From JAOTZA01 sp965224065 (GTDB lineage Bacteria > Acidobacteriota > Thermoanaerobaculia > Multivoradales > JAHEKO01): 64,000 nt of DNA. Shown piece by piece: positions 52,513-60,971 of the stretch; the first letter of the stretch is position 1, and each line of letters starts with the position of its first letter. Location: the NCBI GenBank assembly GCA_965224065.1, contig CBDCYF010000005.1:1240001-1304000 (forward strand), given 5' to 3'. The notes under the pieces are model-generated. The model ran no database searches and was not told the DNA's origin. It worked only from the letters and a program-made list of their open reading frames with translations. The translations under genes and the position numbers were made by a program.

Positions 52513-54015
52513 ATGAGCCACACCCGTCTGATCGACCGCCTCGACCCCGAAGCCGCCGGCCGCCTGCTCGCTCGGCTCGCCACCACCGACGCGCCACCGG
52601 TGGAGCGCCGGATCTTTGTCAACCGCACCCTGCGGATGGGCAGCATCCGTCACATCGGCTTCGATCTCGACTGGACACTGGCGGATTACGAGCGGTTGCC
52701 GCTCGAGAAAGTCACCTTCGAGCTGGCGCTGGATCGCCTGATCGAGCACTCAGGTTACCCGGACGCCGCCCGGCAAGCCGCCTTTCGGCCCGAGTTCCCA
52801 CGGCGCGGGCTACTGATCGACAAGCGGGCCGGCACCGTGCTGGGAATGAGCCGGCACCGGTATGTCAACCGTGCTTTTCACGGCCGGGAACGGCTTGGGC
52901 GAGAGGATCTCAAAAACCTCTACCGGTACGAGCCGGTGCGTCCCACGAGCGATCGCTTCTATCACCTCGACAGCCTCTTCGAGCTGCCCGAGGCCAACCT
53001 CTACAGCGAGCTGATCGAGCTGACCAAGAAAAAACAGCTCGCCAAGGCGCCACGCGAGATCTTCGACGACGTCCGCTCGGCCATCGATTGGGTCCACGCA
53101 GAGGGCGCGCTCAAGCGTCGCGTCCTGGCCTCGCCCGAGGTGTATCTGGCGCCCGACGAGGAGCTGGCGCCCGCCCTGCTGCGGCTGTCGTTGCGCAACC
53201 GCAACCTGTTTGTCGTCACCAATTCGGAGTTCTCCTATGTCGACGGCGTGTGCCGGCATCTGTTCGATGGCGCCTTGCCGGGCCTCGAGAGCTGGCGCCA
53301 GCTCTTCGACTTGGTGATCGTGGACTCCGCCAAGCCCCGCTTTTTTCGCGAGCAGCGACCGTTTGTCTCGCTCGACCCGCAAGGCCACCCGACCGGCGAG
53401 ACCGAGACGCCGGCGTGGGGAGGGATCTACAGCGGTGGCTGCCTAGCGGGTCTCATGAAGCTCATCGGCGAACCGGGCGAGAGCGTGCTCTACGTCGGCG
53501 ATCACATCTACGGCGACATCGTCTCCTCCAAGCTCGAGTCCACCTGGCGCACGGCGCTGGTCGTTCACGAGCTGGAAGAAGAGATCCACAAGCGACGCGA
53601 ATGCCGTGGTGCCATCGCGGAACAGGCCGAGCTCGCCGAGCGTCTTTCGGCGCTCGGCGGCCGGATGGACCATCTACGCGACGTGGTGCGGTTGCTGAGC
53701 GGCGGTGAGAACGGCGCCGCCGGGGAGACCGAGAGCGACGAGCTGGCAGCGGCCCGAGCGGCCTTCCGGCAGCTCTTTGGGGAGCACCAGGAAGTGTTGC
53801 GCAACGCCGCCCAGCTCGCCGACGAGATCGACGCCCATTTCAATCCCTACTGGGGGGCCTTCTTCAAGCAGGGCCCGAGCAAGACCCGATTTGCCCGCCA
53901 GCTCGAGACCTATGCCTGTCTCTACACCTCGAGGGTGGCCAATTTCGGCCTCTACGGCAGCGATCACTACTTCCGGGTCGCCCACGACCCCATGACCCAC
54001 GAGCTCGTGGACTGA
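52513..54015 (+). CDS. HAD-IG family 5'-nucleotidase
   Basis: A 500-residue member of the cytosolic purine 5'-nucleotidase-like HAD family. Catalytic D51-x-D53 is in FDLDWTLADY, the threonine/serine motif in LFVVTNSEFSY, and the metal aspartates in VLYVGDHIYGDI. Family members dephosphorylate nucleoside monophosphates, typically IMP or GMP. The C-terminal GSDHYFRVAHDPMTHE is also typical. This fits with purE, ade and another nucleotidase in the window, but they are not linked as an operon. Confidence 0.93.
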   Translation: MSHTRLIDRLDPEAAGRLLARLATTDAPPVERRIFVNRTLRMGSIRHIGFDLDWTLADYERLPLEKVTFELALDRLIEHSGYPDAARQAAFRPEFPRRGLLIDKRAGTVLGMSRHRYVNRAFHGRERLGREDLKNLYRYEPVRPTSDRFYHLDSLFELPEANLYSELIELTKKKQLAKAPREIFDDVRSAIDWVHAEGALKRRVLASPEVYLAPDEELAPALLRLSLRNRNLFVVTNSEFSYVDGVCRHLFDGALPGLESWRQLFDLVIVDSAKPRFFREQRPFVSLDPQGHPTGETETPAWGGIYSGGCLAGLMKLIGEPGESVLYVGDHIYGDIVSSKLESTWRTALVVHELEEEIHKRRECRGAIAEQAELAERLSALGGRMDHLRDVVRLLSGGENGAAGETESDELAAARAAFRQLFGEHQEVLRNAAQLADEIDAHFNPYWGAFFKQGPSKTRFARQLETYACLYTSRVANFGLYGSDHYFRVAHDPMTHELVD

Positions 54016-54018
54016 CCG

Positions 54019-54053
54019 GATCGCCGGATCGCCGAATCGGCGAATCGGCGATC
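54019..54053. terminator. hairpin between convergent genes
   Basis: GATCGCCGGATCGCCGA pairs with TCGGCGAATCGGCGATC with one mismatch and one wobble, a stem of about 16 pairs in the 48-base gap between the nucleotidase and VWFA genes. There is no T-run, so it may be a processing or attenuating hairpin rather than a classic intrinsic terminator. Confidence 0.45.
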
Positions 54054-54063
54054 ACCCCCCGGC

Positions 54064-55188
54064 TCAACCGGAGCCGAAGCGGTAGCCTCTCGGCGCCCGC
54101 ACAACGAGCTGAGGCGAACGCATGTCCACCCGGATGGGCTGATACCCCACCTTCCCCCGAGGGTGCTCGGCCCGATAACTGAGCAGGTAGTAGCCGACGC
54201 TCTCGTCCGCAATCTCACGAAGCGGCGTCAGGAACGACACAAAGTTACGGTAGTAGAATCCACCCGTGTCGCTCGCCAACTGGTTGAGGAAGTTGGTCTG
54301 AGCGTGCTCGAAGTTCTGAGGCGTCAGATCGATCGGATACACCGCCACGTTGTTGTCGTTGAGAGCCTCCTCGAGCCCCGGATAGTAGCGATGATCCGCG
54401 CGCGCGAACGGCGCGAATCCGTCGATCTCACCAAACCCGATGGAGAGCAAAAGCAGGGTCTTGCGGCCGACGATGTGACCGGTGGCCTCGGCGAGAAGAC
54501 TCAGCCCATCGTAGATCTGGCGCGTCTCGCGCCGCAGCTCCTTGCCCGAGGGTAGCTCTCGCAAAAGCGAGGGCGCGTCGGCGGCAGCCGGCTGCCGCGT
54601 CCAGCGACCCTTCTCCGGATCGCGCCCGCGTGCAGCCTCCATGATGGCGGTCAACAGCGCTTCTCGATCCTGCGTGAAGTCCTGGAACACCTTGAGCTTG
54701 ACGTCGTAACCGGCGACCGCCACCCAATCCGAGGGCTTCATCTCCTGCTCTACCCACTTGCGGCTCTCGCGGGCGGCCTCGAGCTGCTGCGTCAACAACC
54801 GGTTGCTGACGTGGGCCACCAGCCGCTGGTCGTGAAAGAAAAAGATGAAATACCGGCTCGCCGGGATCTCGCCCTCGGCAGTCTCATCCTCGACCCCATA
54901 GCGGGTGGTGTAGAAATCTGCGCCGGTCAGCTCGACCTCCCGGCCGTTTTCCTTGACGACAAAGTCGGCGACATCCAGCCCGCTGACCGGCTGGCCGTCC
55001 TTGTCGGTTACCAGCACGTCGAGGAGCACCTCGGTCACCTCCACCCGGTCCTCGAATCGTTCCTCTCGGGCCGCGTCCTCGTCTTGGGCCACCGCCGTCC
55101 TCGCGCCACCGACCGACGCCAGTAAGACGACCGCCGCGATCGCGGCAAAGTGCACTCGCCACAGGGAAAAAAGCGATTTTTGTCTCAT
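54064..55188 (-). CDS. VWFA-related Acidobacterial-type domain protein, secreted
   Basis: GAGGAGG precedes ATG 55188. The signal peptide is FAAIAAVVLLASVGGARTAVA. The 374-residue product follows the VWFA-related Acidobacterial family: VEVTEVLLDVLVTDKDGQPV, GLDVADFVVKENGREVELT, RYFIFFFHDQRLVAH, KTLLLLSIGFGEIDG, then YYLLSYRAEHPRGKVGYQPI. These exported proteins may mediate surface protein contacts; the function is not established. The family is a taxonomic marker in this window. Confidence 0.88.
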   Translation of the reverse strand: MRQKSLFSLWRVHFAAIAAVVLLASVGGARTAVAQDEDAAREERFEDRVEVTEVLLDVLVTDKDGQPVSGLDVADFVVKENGREVELTGADFYTTRYGVEDETAEGEIPASRYFIFFFHDQRLVAHVSNRLLTQQLEAARESRKWVEQEMKPSDWVAVAGYDVKLKVFQDFTQDREALLTAIMEAARGRDPEKGRWTRQPAAADAPSLLRELPSGKELRRETRQIYDGLSLLAEATGHIVGRKTLLLLSIGFGEIDGFAPFARADHRYYPGLEEALNDNNVAVYPIDLTPQNFEHAQTNFLNQLASDTGGFYYRNFVSFLTPLREIADESVGYYLLSYRAEHPRGKVGYQPIRVDMRSPQLVVRAPRGYRFGSG

Positions 55189-55369
55189 CGTCAACCTCCT
55201 CGGGCGGGGTGAGTTGCAATCGCCGCGCCGTCTTACGAAACACGGCAAAACCCTCAAGCGCTCAGCGCGTATCTCCGTATGTTAGCGTCACCGATCTCAA
55301 TCTTCGGGAGGGACAATTGTCCAACCGGCGGCGACCGCGCCGCCCGCAATAAGAAGGGGAAAGAACTCG

Positions 55370-56920
55370 ATGAAGAGACTTGTCCACGGTTCGTCGTACG
55401 GTCGGGCGCCCATGAGCGTCCGAGCCATCGCCAGCATCGCCGGTCTCGCGCTACTACAGCTCGTGGCCTGCGCCCCACCCGCCACCCAGCAGACAGTCGA
55501 TGCGACGCCCGAGATTCAGGAGATCCCGGTCACGACGGACTCTGAAGCCGCCCGCAGCCTGTACCAGGAAGGTCTCTACTTGCTCGACGTCGGCCGGGGA
55601 GTCGAGGCTCGCGAGAAGTTTCAGGCCGCAATCGCCGAGGACCCGGGATTCGTGAGCGCCCATTTCAATCAATCGAACGCCGCGCTGTCGTTCAAGGAAT
55701 TCCAGGAATGTCTCGACATGGCCTCCGAGCACCTCGAACACGCCAGCGAGGGCGAGCGGATGATGGTCGAGATCAACAAGTCATTTCTTACCAACGACAC
55801 TGCCGGCGGCGTGGCTCGCGCCCGCGACTTGACGGAAAAGTACGCGAATAGCCCGCGCGCCCATCTGCTACTGGCCGCGATGCAGACCAACCAGAACGAC
55901 AACCTGGGGGCGCGCGCCTCCTACGAGGCCGCCCTGGCGCTCGATCCGAGCTCCGCCGGAGCGCTGTTCGGCCTTGCCAACAACTACCTGTTCAACGAGC
56001 CCAAGGACTTTTCCAGAGCCGAAGAGTGGGCTGCAAAGGCCCTCGAGGCGTTTCCCGACGAGGCCAAGGGCCACGAGCTAATGGGCGACATCAAACGCGG
56101 CCAGAACGATCTGGAGGCGGCGCTCGCCTCTTACAACAATGCCTCCGAAGCCGACCCGGCGCTCGCCAACGCTCACCACAAGCGGGGCCACGTCAATTCC
56201 TTTCTCGGCAACATCGAAGACGCGCGGTCCGCGTACGACGCCGGGGTCGAGGCGGCCGCCCCGGAGAGCAAGGCAGGGCTGGCGGTCTACAAGACCTTCA
56301 CCCGCATCCACGAAGGCAACATCCCGGCGGCTCTCGACGAGCTCGAAGCGCTCGCCGACGGCATCGAAGGCATGGGGACGCCGGCCAAACAGGTCCAGGG
56401 ATTGCAGATTTTTGCGATGAACAGCCACGCCAACGCGGCGCTCCACGGCGGGCTTCTGGACCGCGCCGCGGAGTCAGTGGCGAAGGGCAACGAGCTGAGG
56501 ATGGCGGTCGCGGAGGACGTAGGCACCGAGGACGCTAAGCGCCTCCAGCAGGCCGCGTGTCACACGTGGGACGGGATCCTGGCGGCGTATCGCGGTGAAG
56601 CGGACCAAGCCGCCATCCATGCCGACAGCATCGCCACGCTGGTCGAAGGCGACGACAACCCACGCAAGATGGAGGCCGTCCACTACGTGCTGGGGATGAG
56701 CGCGCTCAAGACCGGCGATCACGAGGCCGCGGCCGAACACCTGCGCCAGGCGGATCACCGCAACAACATGTTTATCCGCTACCACCTCGGCCTGGCCGAG
56801 CAGGCGCTGGGCAACACCGAGGAAGCCCAGAAGCTCTTTGGCGAGGTGGGGAGCTTCAACTTCAATTCGGTCGGGTTTGCCCTGGTCGGAAGAGACGCTC
56901 GCGAGCGGGCCTCCGCATAG
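55370..56920 (+). CDS. TPR-repeat lipoprotein
   Basis: A 516-residue protein with a lipobox in LLQLVACAPP near residue 37, so the second ATG (55412, MSVRAIASIAG) is an equally good start. The rest consists of tetratricopeptide repeats (SLYQEGLYLLDVGRGVEARE, HLLLAAMQTNQNDNLGARA, SYEAALALDPSSAGALFGLA, HYVLGMSALKTGDHEAAAEH). It is a protein-interaction scaffold facing the periplasm or cell surface. Partners are unknown. An intrinsic terminator follows the stop. Confidence 0.85.
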   Translation: MKRLVHGSSYGRAPMSVRAIASIAGLALLQLVACAPPATQQTVDATPEIQEIPVTTDSEAARSLYQEGLYLLDVGRGVEAREKFQAAIAEDPGFVSAHFNQSNAALSFKEFQECLDMASEHLEHASEGERMMVEINKSFLTNDTAGGVARARDLTEKYANSPRAHLLLAAMQTNQNDNLGARASYEAALALDPSSAGALFGLANNYLFNEPKDFSRAEEWAAKALEAFPDEAKGHELMGDIKRGQNDLEAALASYNNASEADPALANAHHKRGHVNSFLGNIEDARSAYDAGVEAAAPESKAGLAVYKTFTRIHEGNIPAALDELEALADGIEGMGTPAKQVQGLQIFAMNSHANAALHGGLLDRAAESVAKGNELRMAVAEDVGTEDAKRLQQAACHTWDGILAAYRGEADQAAIHADSIATLVEGDDNPRKMEAVHYVLGMSALKTGDHEAAAEHLRQADHRNNMFIRYHLGLAEQALGNTEEAQKLFGEVGSFNFNSVGFALVGRDARERASA

Positions 56921-56950
56921 ACAGGCTCTCTAACAACAGGCAAAACCAAG

Positions 56951-56975
56951 GGGAGGGCGAAAGCCCTCCCTTTTT
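56951..56975 (+). terminator. Rho-independent terminator
   Basis: GGGAGGGC (56951-56958) pairs perfectly with GCCCTCCC (56963-56970) around the loop GAAA, followed by five Ts. It sits 30 bases after the TPR lipoprotein stop and is the clearest intrinsic terminator in the window. Confidence 0.9.
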
Positions 56976-56989
56976 GATATCTCCGTGGG

Positions 56990-58816
56990 TTACTTGGGAC
57001 CGGTGGCGCCGGCGGACTGCTCCGGCGAGCCGGCCTCAAAAAGATCCAGGGTCCTTTGCACCGCGGCCACCAGCGGAACCGATCCCAGCGCCCGGGCCTT
57101 TACCATCGCCTGATTGGCGATCGTCCAGGCCGGATCGACGTGGCCGGCCGAGGCGTTGGCCAGCGCCAGAGCGTTGAGCGCCTTGACGTGGAGCTCGGCC
57201 TCGGCCCCATCGCCGTTTTCGGTGTTGCGCGCCGCCGTGGTGGCGATCTCGATGGCCTCCGTCGCTGCCGCCGAGTCACCCCACCGGTTCATGGCGAGAT
57301 AGAGGGCGAGATTGACCATCGCCCCGGCCGAGTCCGGATCCAGACGCAGGGCCTTGCGGCAGGCCTCGATCGCCCGGTTCCCCTGGTTGGCGGCCTGACA
57401 GAGCGCGCCGAGGGTTGCCCAGGCCTTGGGGGATTCCTTGTGCGTCAAGGCCGTCTCGACGTGGCTGATCGCAAGATCCAGGTCGCCGCTTTCGGCCCGC
57501 AGCTCGGCCGCTCCCAACCGCACCGCGGCACTCCCCCGGCTCACCGTTTCGAGCCTCTTGGCCACCGCCTCGATCTTCTCCACATCCTGCTTGTCGCGCG
57601 CCTTTCGATAACTTTCGAGCTGCAAAATCTCGAAGATCCACAAACCGACCGAGAAAATGCCCACCGCCCAGATCGCCGGCCGCAGCCAGCCGGAGCCGGG
57701 CCCGCCGGGTTCGAGCGCGTCGTCTTGACGGTCGCGGATGAGGATGCGCGCGATGCGATGGTGCCGCAGCTTCCAGATGACGCCGTCGAGCATGAAGTGG
57801 TGGATATTGACCGCGGCGGCGACCATCAAAGCCATCCCCGCGTCGTACGGAATGCGGCCGAGAGCCTGTGGAGCAAAAATAAAGGTCGGCACCACCCAGA
57901 TCGCCGCGCCGGCCAGGAGTGTCTTGAGCAGATACGGCGCGTGGCGCCGGGTCTCGCTCTGGTGGGCCGCAAAGTACGTCGTGACCCACAAATACTGCAC
58001 CGAGTGGGCGATGCCCACCCAGAGAAAGATATAGCCGGCCTGCTGGTGAGAAAGAGGCTCGATGTTCTGGAAAAAGCCACCGTAGCGAGCCAGCATCGGG
58101 ACCGAGAACCAAAGCGCCTGGGATGCCGCCAGCAACGCGCTGGGGACGAGATCTCGCGGCGACGCCTTGCGCAGCAGCAGCACCGCCGCACCGGCGAGAG
58201 AGCCCACATAGGCCGCGACGGTCAGCGGGACGAGAAATCTCAGCACGCCGGCCGAGATGTTCAACCGGATGATCTCGAAAACCGTTTCCTCGTAGAGGAC
58301 GGGAGCGTAGTTGCCGCCTGCCAGCTCGCCGTGTAGCGCGAAAACCGCCAGCAGATAGGACAGCATGAACGAGGCGTGGACGAGCTTGCGGGCGCGCTCG
58401 GTGACCTCTACGCCTCGGCGACGCAGGAACATCATCGCGATGCCGTAGTTCTGGCCGGCGTAGTGCCAGGGACTCCAGGTGAAGTAGACCGTGATGAACC
58501 ACGAACCGACCGCAACGACGTGAAGGCCCAGGGCAAAGAGCGACCAGACCGCGACGGTGAGAAAGAGCGCGAAGATCGCATAGGCGCGCCGGTCTTCCCT
58601 CCGGTCGTAGACACGCAGAAGAGTCGCCCCGTAGTGCGGCACTCCCGAGAACAGAATCAGAAGCGGCATCAACCCCGGCGGGAACCACTGGCGCATCTGC
58701 TCGCCGACCACTGCGTGCAGCAAGAAGACCAGAGCGTAGGCCACACCGCAGCCCAGCAACAGATCGGGCAGCGGCGAGAAGAGCCAACGCTGGGGGGCGG
58801 GCTGGGCGTCGGCCAT
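56990..58816 (-). CDS. polytopic membrane protein with C-terminal TPR domain
   Basis: A 608-residue protein: about ten membrane helices over residues 10-395, then a soluble TPR region (AAVRLGAAELRAESGDLDLA, AWATLGALCQAANQGNRAIE). Conserved-looking histidines sit in loops or helix ends: GVPHYGATLLR, SPWHYAGQNYGIA, HSVQYLWVTTYF and NIHHFMLDGVIWKLRH. The pattern resembles metal- or haem-dependent membrane enzymes, such as hydroxylases or desaturases, but I cannot assign a family. TATCAT ends seven bases before the ATG. Confidence 0.7.
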   Translation of the reverse strand: MADAQPAPQRWLFSPLPDLLLGCGVAYALVFLLHAVVGEQMRQWFPPGLMPLLILFSGVPHYGATLLRVYDRREDRRAYAIFALFLTVAVWSLFALGLHVVAVGSWFITVYFTWSPWHYAGQNYGIAMMFLRRRGVEVTERARKLVHASFMLSYLLAVFALHGELAGGNYAPVLYEETVFEIIRLNISAGVLRFLVPLTVAAYVGSLAGAAVLLLRKASPRDLVPSALLAASQALWFSVPMLARYGGFFQNIEPLSHQQAGYIFLWVGIAHSVQYLWVTTYFAAHQSETRRHAPYLLKTLLAGAAIWVVPTFIFAPQALGRIPYDAGMALMVAAAVNIHHFMLDGVIWKLRHHRIARILIRDRQDDALEPGGPGSGWLRPAIWAVGIFSVGLWIFEILQLESYRKARDKQDVEKIEAVAKRLETVSRGSAAVRLGAAELRAESGDLDLAISHVETALTHKESPKAWATLGALCQAANQGNRAIEACRKALRLDPDSAGAMVNLALYLAMNRWGDSAAATEAIEIATTAARNTENGDGAEAELHVKALNALALANASAGHVDPAWTIANQAMVKARALGSVPLVAAVQRTLDLFEAGSPEQSAGATGPK

Positions 58817-58965
58817 GAAAAAGATGATAGCAACCGCCGGTCGCTCACCCGACGGCGATCGGCACCCGATTCATCTCGACTGCCGAGCCCGTGGCTGCGA
58901 TGCCGGCAGTCGCCACGGCGGCGAGCATCACGCTAAGCCGCGCGCGGTGGGCCGCTTAATAGACC

Positions 58966-59544
58966 CTAGTCGTCTTCCCGCGGTTCAGTGGCCTTTTCGG
59001 CGATGGCCTTGTAAGCCAAATAGGCGCCAAAGGCGATGATCGCCGCCGGCCACCACTGCTCGACCCAATCCAGCGACAGGCCAAAGCGCGTGTGGGCGAG
59101 CAGAATCATTCCGATCACCACCAGTGTGACGCCACCGACCACCGTGCCGCGAAACCCTGGGATGTAGATCTCGTCGGGCAGATCGATCTCGGTTCCGCCC
59201 TCGAGCGCGTAGTTGTAGAGCGAAGCGCGGCGCCAGGCGTCCACCAAGTTGTAGAAAAAGAAAAAGGCGAGAAAGATCCCTCCCAAGGGGATCAGCGGAC
59301 TGTTGCCACGCAATGACACCAAGATGGCGATGGTCACCGCGTACACGATGGCGTGAACAAACCCGCGCTGGTAATAGCCGACGTAGACCTGGCCAACCCC
59401 GGGAATGATCGAGAGCACCGTGGCCAGAAGGGGCGACTTGCGGCGCGAATCCCGATAGGCCGACGCCGCTGGAGGCGACTGCTGTGGGTAAGCTTTGGAG
59501 GTGGGCGGTTCCTGATAGGTGATGTCGTCGGCAGGTTGGTTCAT
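58966..59544 (-). CDS. membrane protein of the ECF sigma operon
   Basis: A 192-residue protein. A disordered Pro/Gln/Ser N-terminus (about 1-36) is followed by PLLATVLSIIPGVGQVYVGY, a TM2/DUF5683-like helix motif. Further helices follow, and the C-terminal pair (TVVGGVTLVVIGMILLAHTR, WWPAAIIAFGAYLAYKAI) is like LiaF/DUF5668 hairpins. Its ATG overlaps the anti-sigma gene by ATGA, making it the third gene of the sigma operon. It could be a sensor or accessory component; this is inference. Confidence 0.75.
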   Translation of the reverse strand: MNQPADDITYQEPPTSKAYPQQSPPAASAYRDSRRKSPLLATVLSIIPGVGQVYVGYYQRGFVHAIVYAVTIAILVSLRGNSPLIPLGGIFLAFFFFYNLVDAWRRASLYNYALEGGTEIDLPDEIYIPGFRGTVVGGVTLVVIGMILLAHTRFGLSLDWVEQWWPAAIIAFGAYLAYKAIAEKATEPREDD

Positions 59545-60329
59545 GGTGTCTCCTCTTTCGGTTCTTCGTCGTCCGCGAACCAAGACGCAAGCTCATCCCA
59601 GATGGTTCCGACGCCTCGACGGGTGGCCGCCGCCACGCCGTGAGCGCTCTCCACCACACCTCCCCGGACATCTTGCAGTCGATCGGTCAACTCGCGCTCC
59701 GCCGCCGACTGCAGCGACTCGATGCGCTCCAGCGACTCGGTTCGAGCAAATTCGACGGCGCGCTTCTGCATCGCCTCGAGCGGCGCGCTCGGCGTGCCGA
59801 ACACGACCACCACGACCAGCGTGGCGGCATAGGCGAGCTCGGCGGCAAAACGCGGACGACGGACCCATTGCCGCCAGGTCCGCATCCGCCAACGCCGCAC
59901 CCGCACCGGGAGCGGAAGCGTCGCGCGCAGCACGTCATCGACCAGCGTGCGTTGTGGCTTCACTTCCGCCAACCGTGGCAGCTCGACGGACAAACGCTCG
60001 AGCTCGTGGACCAGGCCCGAACAGGAGGGGCAGTGGGCTGCGTGCTCGGACAGGAGCCGCCGGTCGTCTGCCGCGACTTCGCCCTCCGCCAGCTCCGACA
60101 GCGAGCGCTCGGCCGATGCACAGACTCCCCCGCTGGTGCGCTCGAGCACTCCGGTCAGGAGCCCATCCGAAGGCCCCTCCTCGACAGGCAGCCGCGCCAA
60201 CCGCGCCAGCTCGCCGCAGGCCGCGCAGCCGTCGACGTGCTCCGAGCAGGCCTGTCCGTCTTCGGGCGCCAGAGTCCCCGCGAGCCAGGCCTCGAAGCGG
60301 GCCTCAAACCTTCGGCAATCCAACGTCAC
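59541..60329 (-). CDS. anti-sigma factor with two zinc-finger motifs
   Basis: GTG 60329 overlaps the sigma gene stop by GTGA, giving 262 residues. Two zinc-finger HC2 units are seen: CSEHVDGCAAC (about 29-39) and LSEHAAHCPSC (about 93-103). One membrane helix is at about 165-185 (FAAELAYAATLVVVVVFG), and an amphipathic C-terminus with repeated Glu/Ser/Arg follows. Cytosolic ZAS domains hold ECF sigma factors; two copies are unusual. It would bind the sigma factor encoded just upstream and release it on an envelope signal. Confidence 0.85.
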   Translation of the reverse strand: MTLDCRRFEARFEAWLAGTLAPEDGQACSEHVDGCAACGELARLARLPVEEGPSDGLLTGVLERTSGGVCASAERSLSELAEGEVAADDRRLLSEHAAHCPSCSGLVHELERLSVELPRLAEVKPQRTLVDDVLRATLPLPVRVRRWRMRTWRQWVRRPRFAAELAYAATLVVVVVFGTPSAPLEAMQKRAVEFARTESLERIESLQSAAERELTDRLQDVRGGVVESAHGVAAATRRGVGTIWDELASWFADDEEPKEETP

Positions 60330-60910
60330 ATCCCCTCCGAGAGCTCCAGACGGCGGACCGCCTTGGCGAGCTCGACCCGGGCGCGGTGCCAACGGGACTT
60401 GATGGTCCCCAGCGGCGCCGACATCATCTCGGCGATCTCCGCCAACTTCATCTCCTGGATGTCCTTGAGCACGATGATCTCGCGCTCACGCTCGTCCATC
60501 GTCCCCAGCGCCCGGTAAAGCCTCCGGTCGCGGTCCGTGTCGAGACAGACCTCCTCTGGCGTCGGCGAGCCCGTCGCCGGCTCCGGGGCTTCATTCAGCT
60601 CCACCGAATGCGCCGGCGTGCGGACCCTCAGACGCCGCAACCGGTCGATACAGGAATTCCGCGCCAGACGAACCAGCCACGCCAAAAACGGCTTGTCGTC
60701 TCGAACCGTATGGAGCTTTTCGTACAGCCGCACAAAAATGTCCTGGGCTGCGTCCCGCGCCTCCTCCCGGTCGCGTAGGTAATGGAGGGCGATAGCGTAC
60801 ACCCGACCTTCCAGGCGCCGGACGAGCGCCTCCCAGGCCAGGTCATCACCGACCCGGCACCGAGCGATCAACTCGCTGTAGTCAAACGGCGCCTCCCGCA
60901 CGCGGGCCAT
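60326..60910 (-). CDS. ECF-type RNA polymerase sigma factor
   Basis: A 194-residue sigma factor: region 2 (ALHYLRDREEARDAAQDIFV, PFLAWLVRLARNSCIDRLRR) and region 4 (LYRALGTMDEREREIIVLKD, KLAEIAEMMSAPLGTIKSRW). The linker contains an acidic TPEEVCLDTD segment. It directs transcription of an envelope or stress regulon, with its own operon a likely target. AGAGAAG just before the ATG can serve as a ribosome site. Confidence 0.94.
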   Translation of the reverse strand: MARVREAPFDYSELIARCRVGDDLAWEALVRRLEGRVYAIALHYLRDREEARDAAQDIFVRLYEKLHTVRDDKPFLAWLVRLARNSCIDRLRRLRVRTPAHSVELNEAPEPATGSPTPEEVCLDTDRDRRLYRALGTMDEREREIIVLKDIQEMKLAEIAEMMSAPLGTIKSRWHRARVELAKAVRRLELSEGM

Positions 60911-60971
60911 CTTCTCTCAAGACGCAGGAGGTTCGAGTATGGTTCCAACGGATCGGCTCACTCACACCGGA

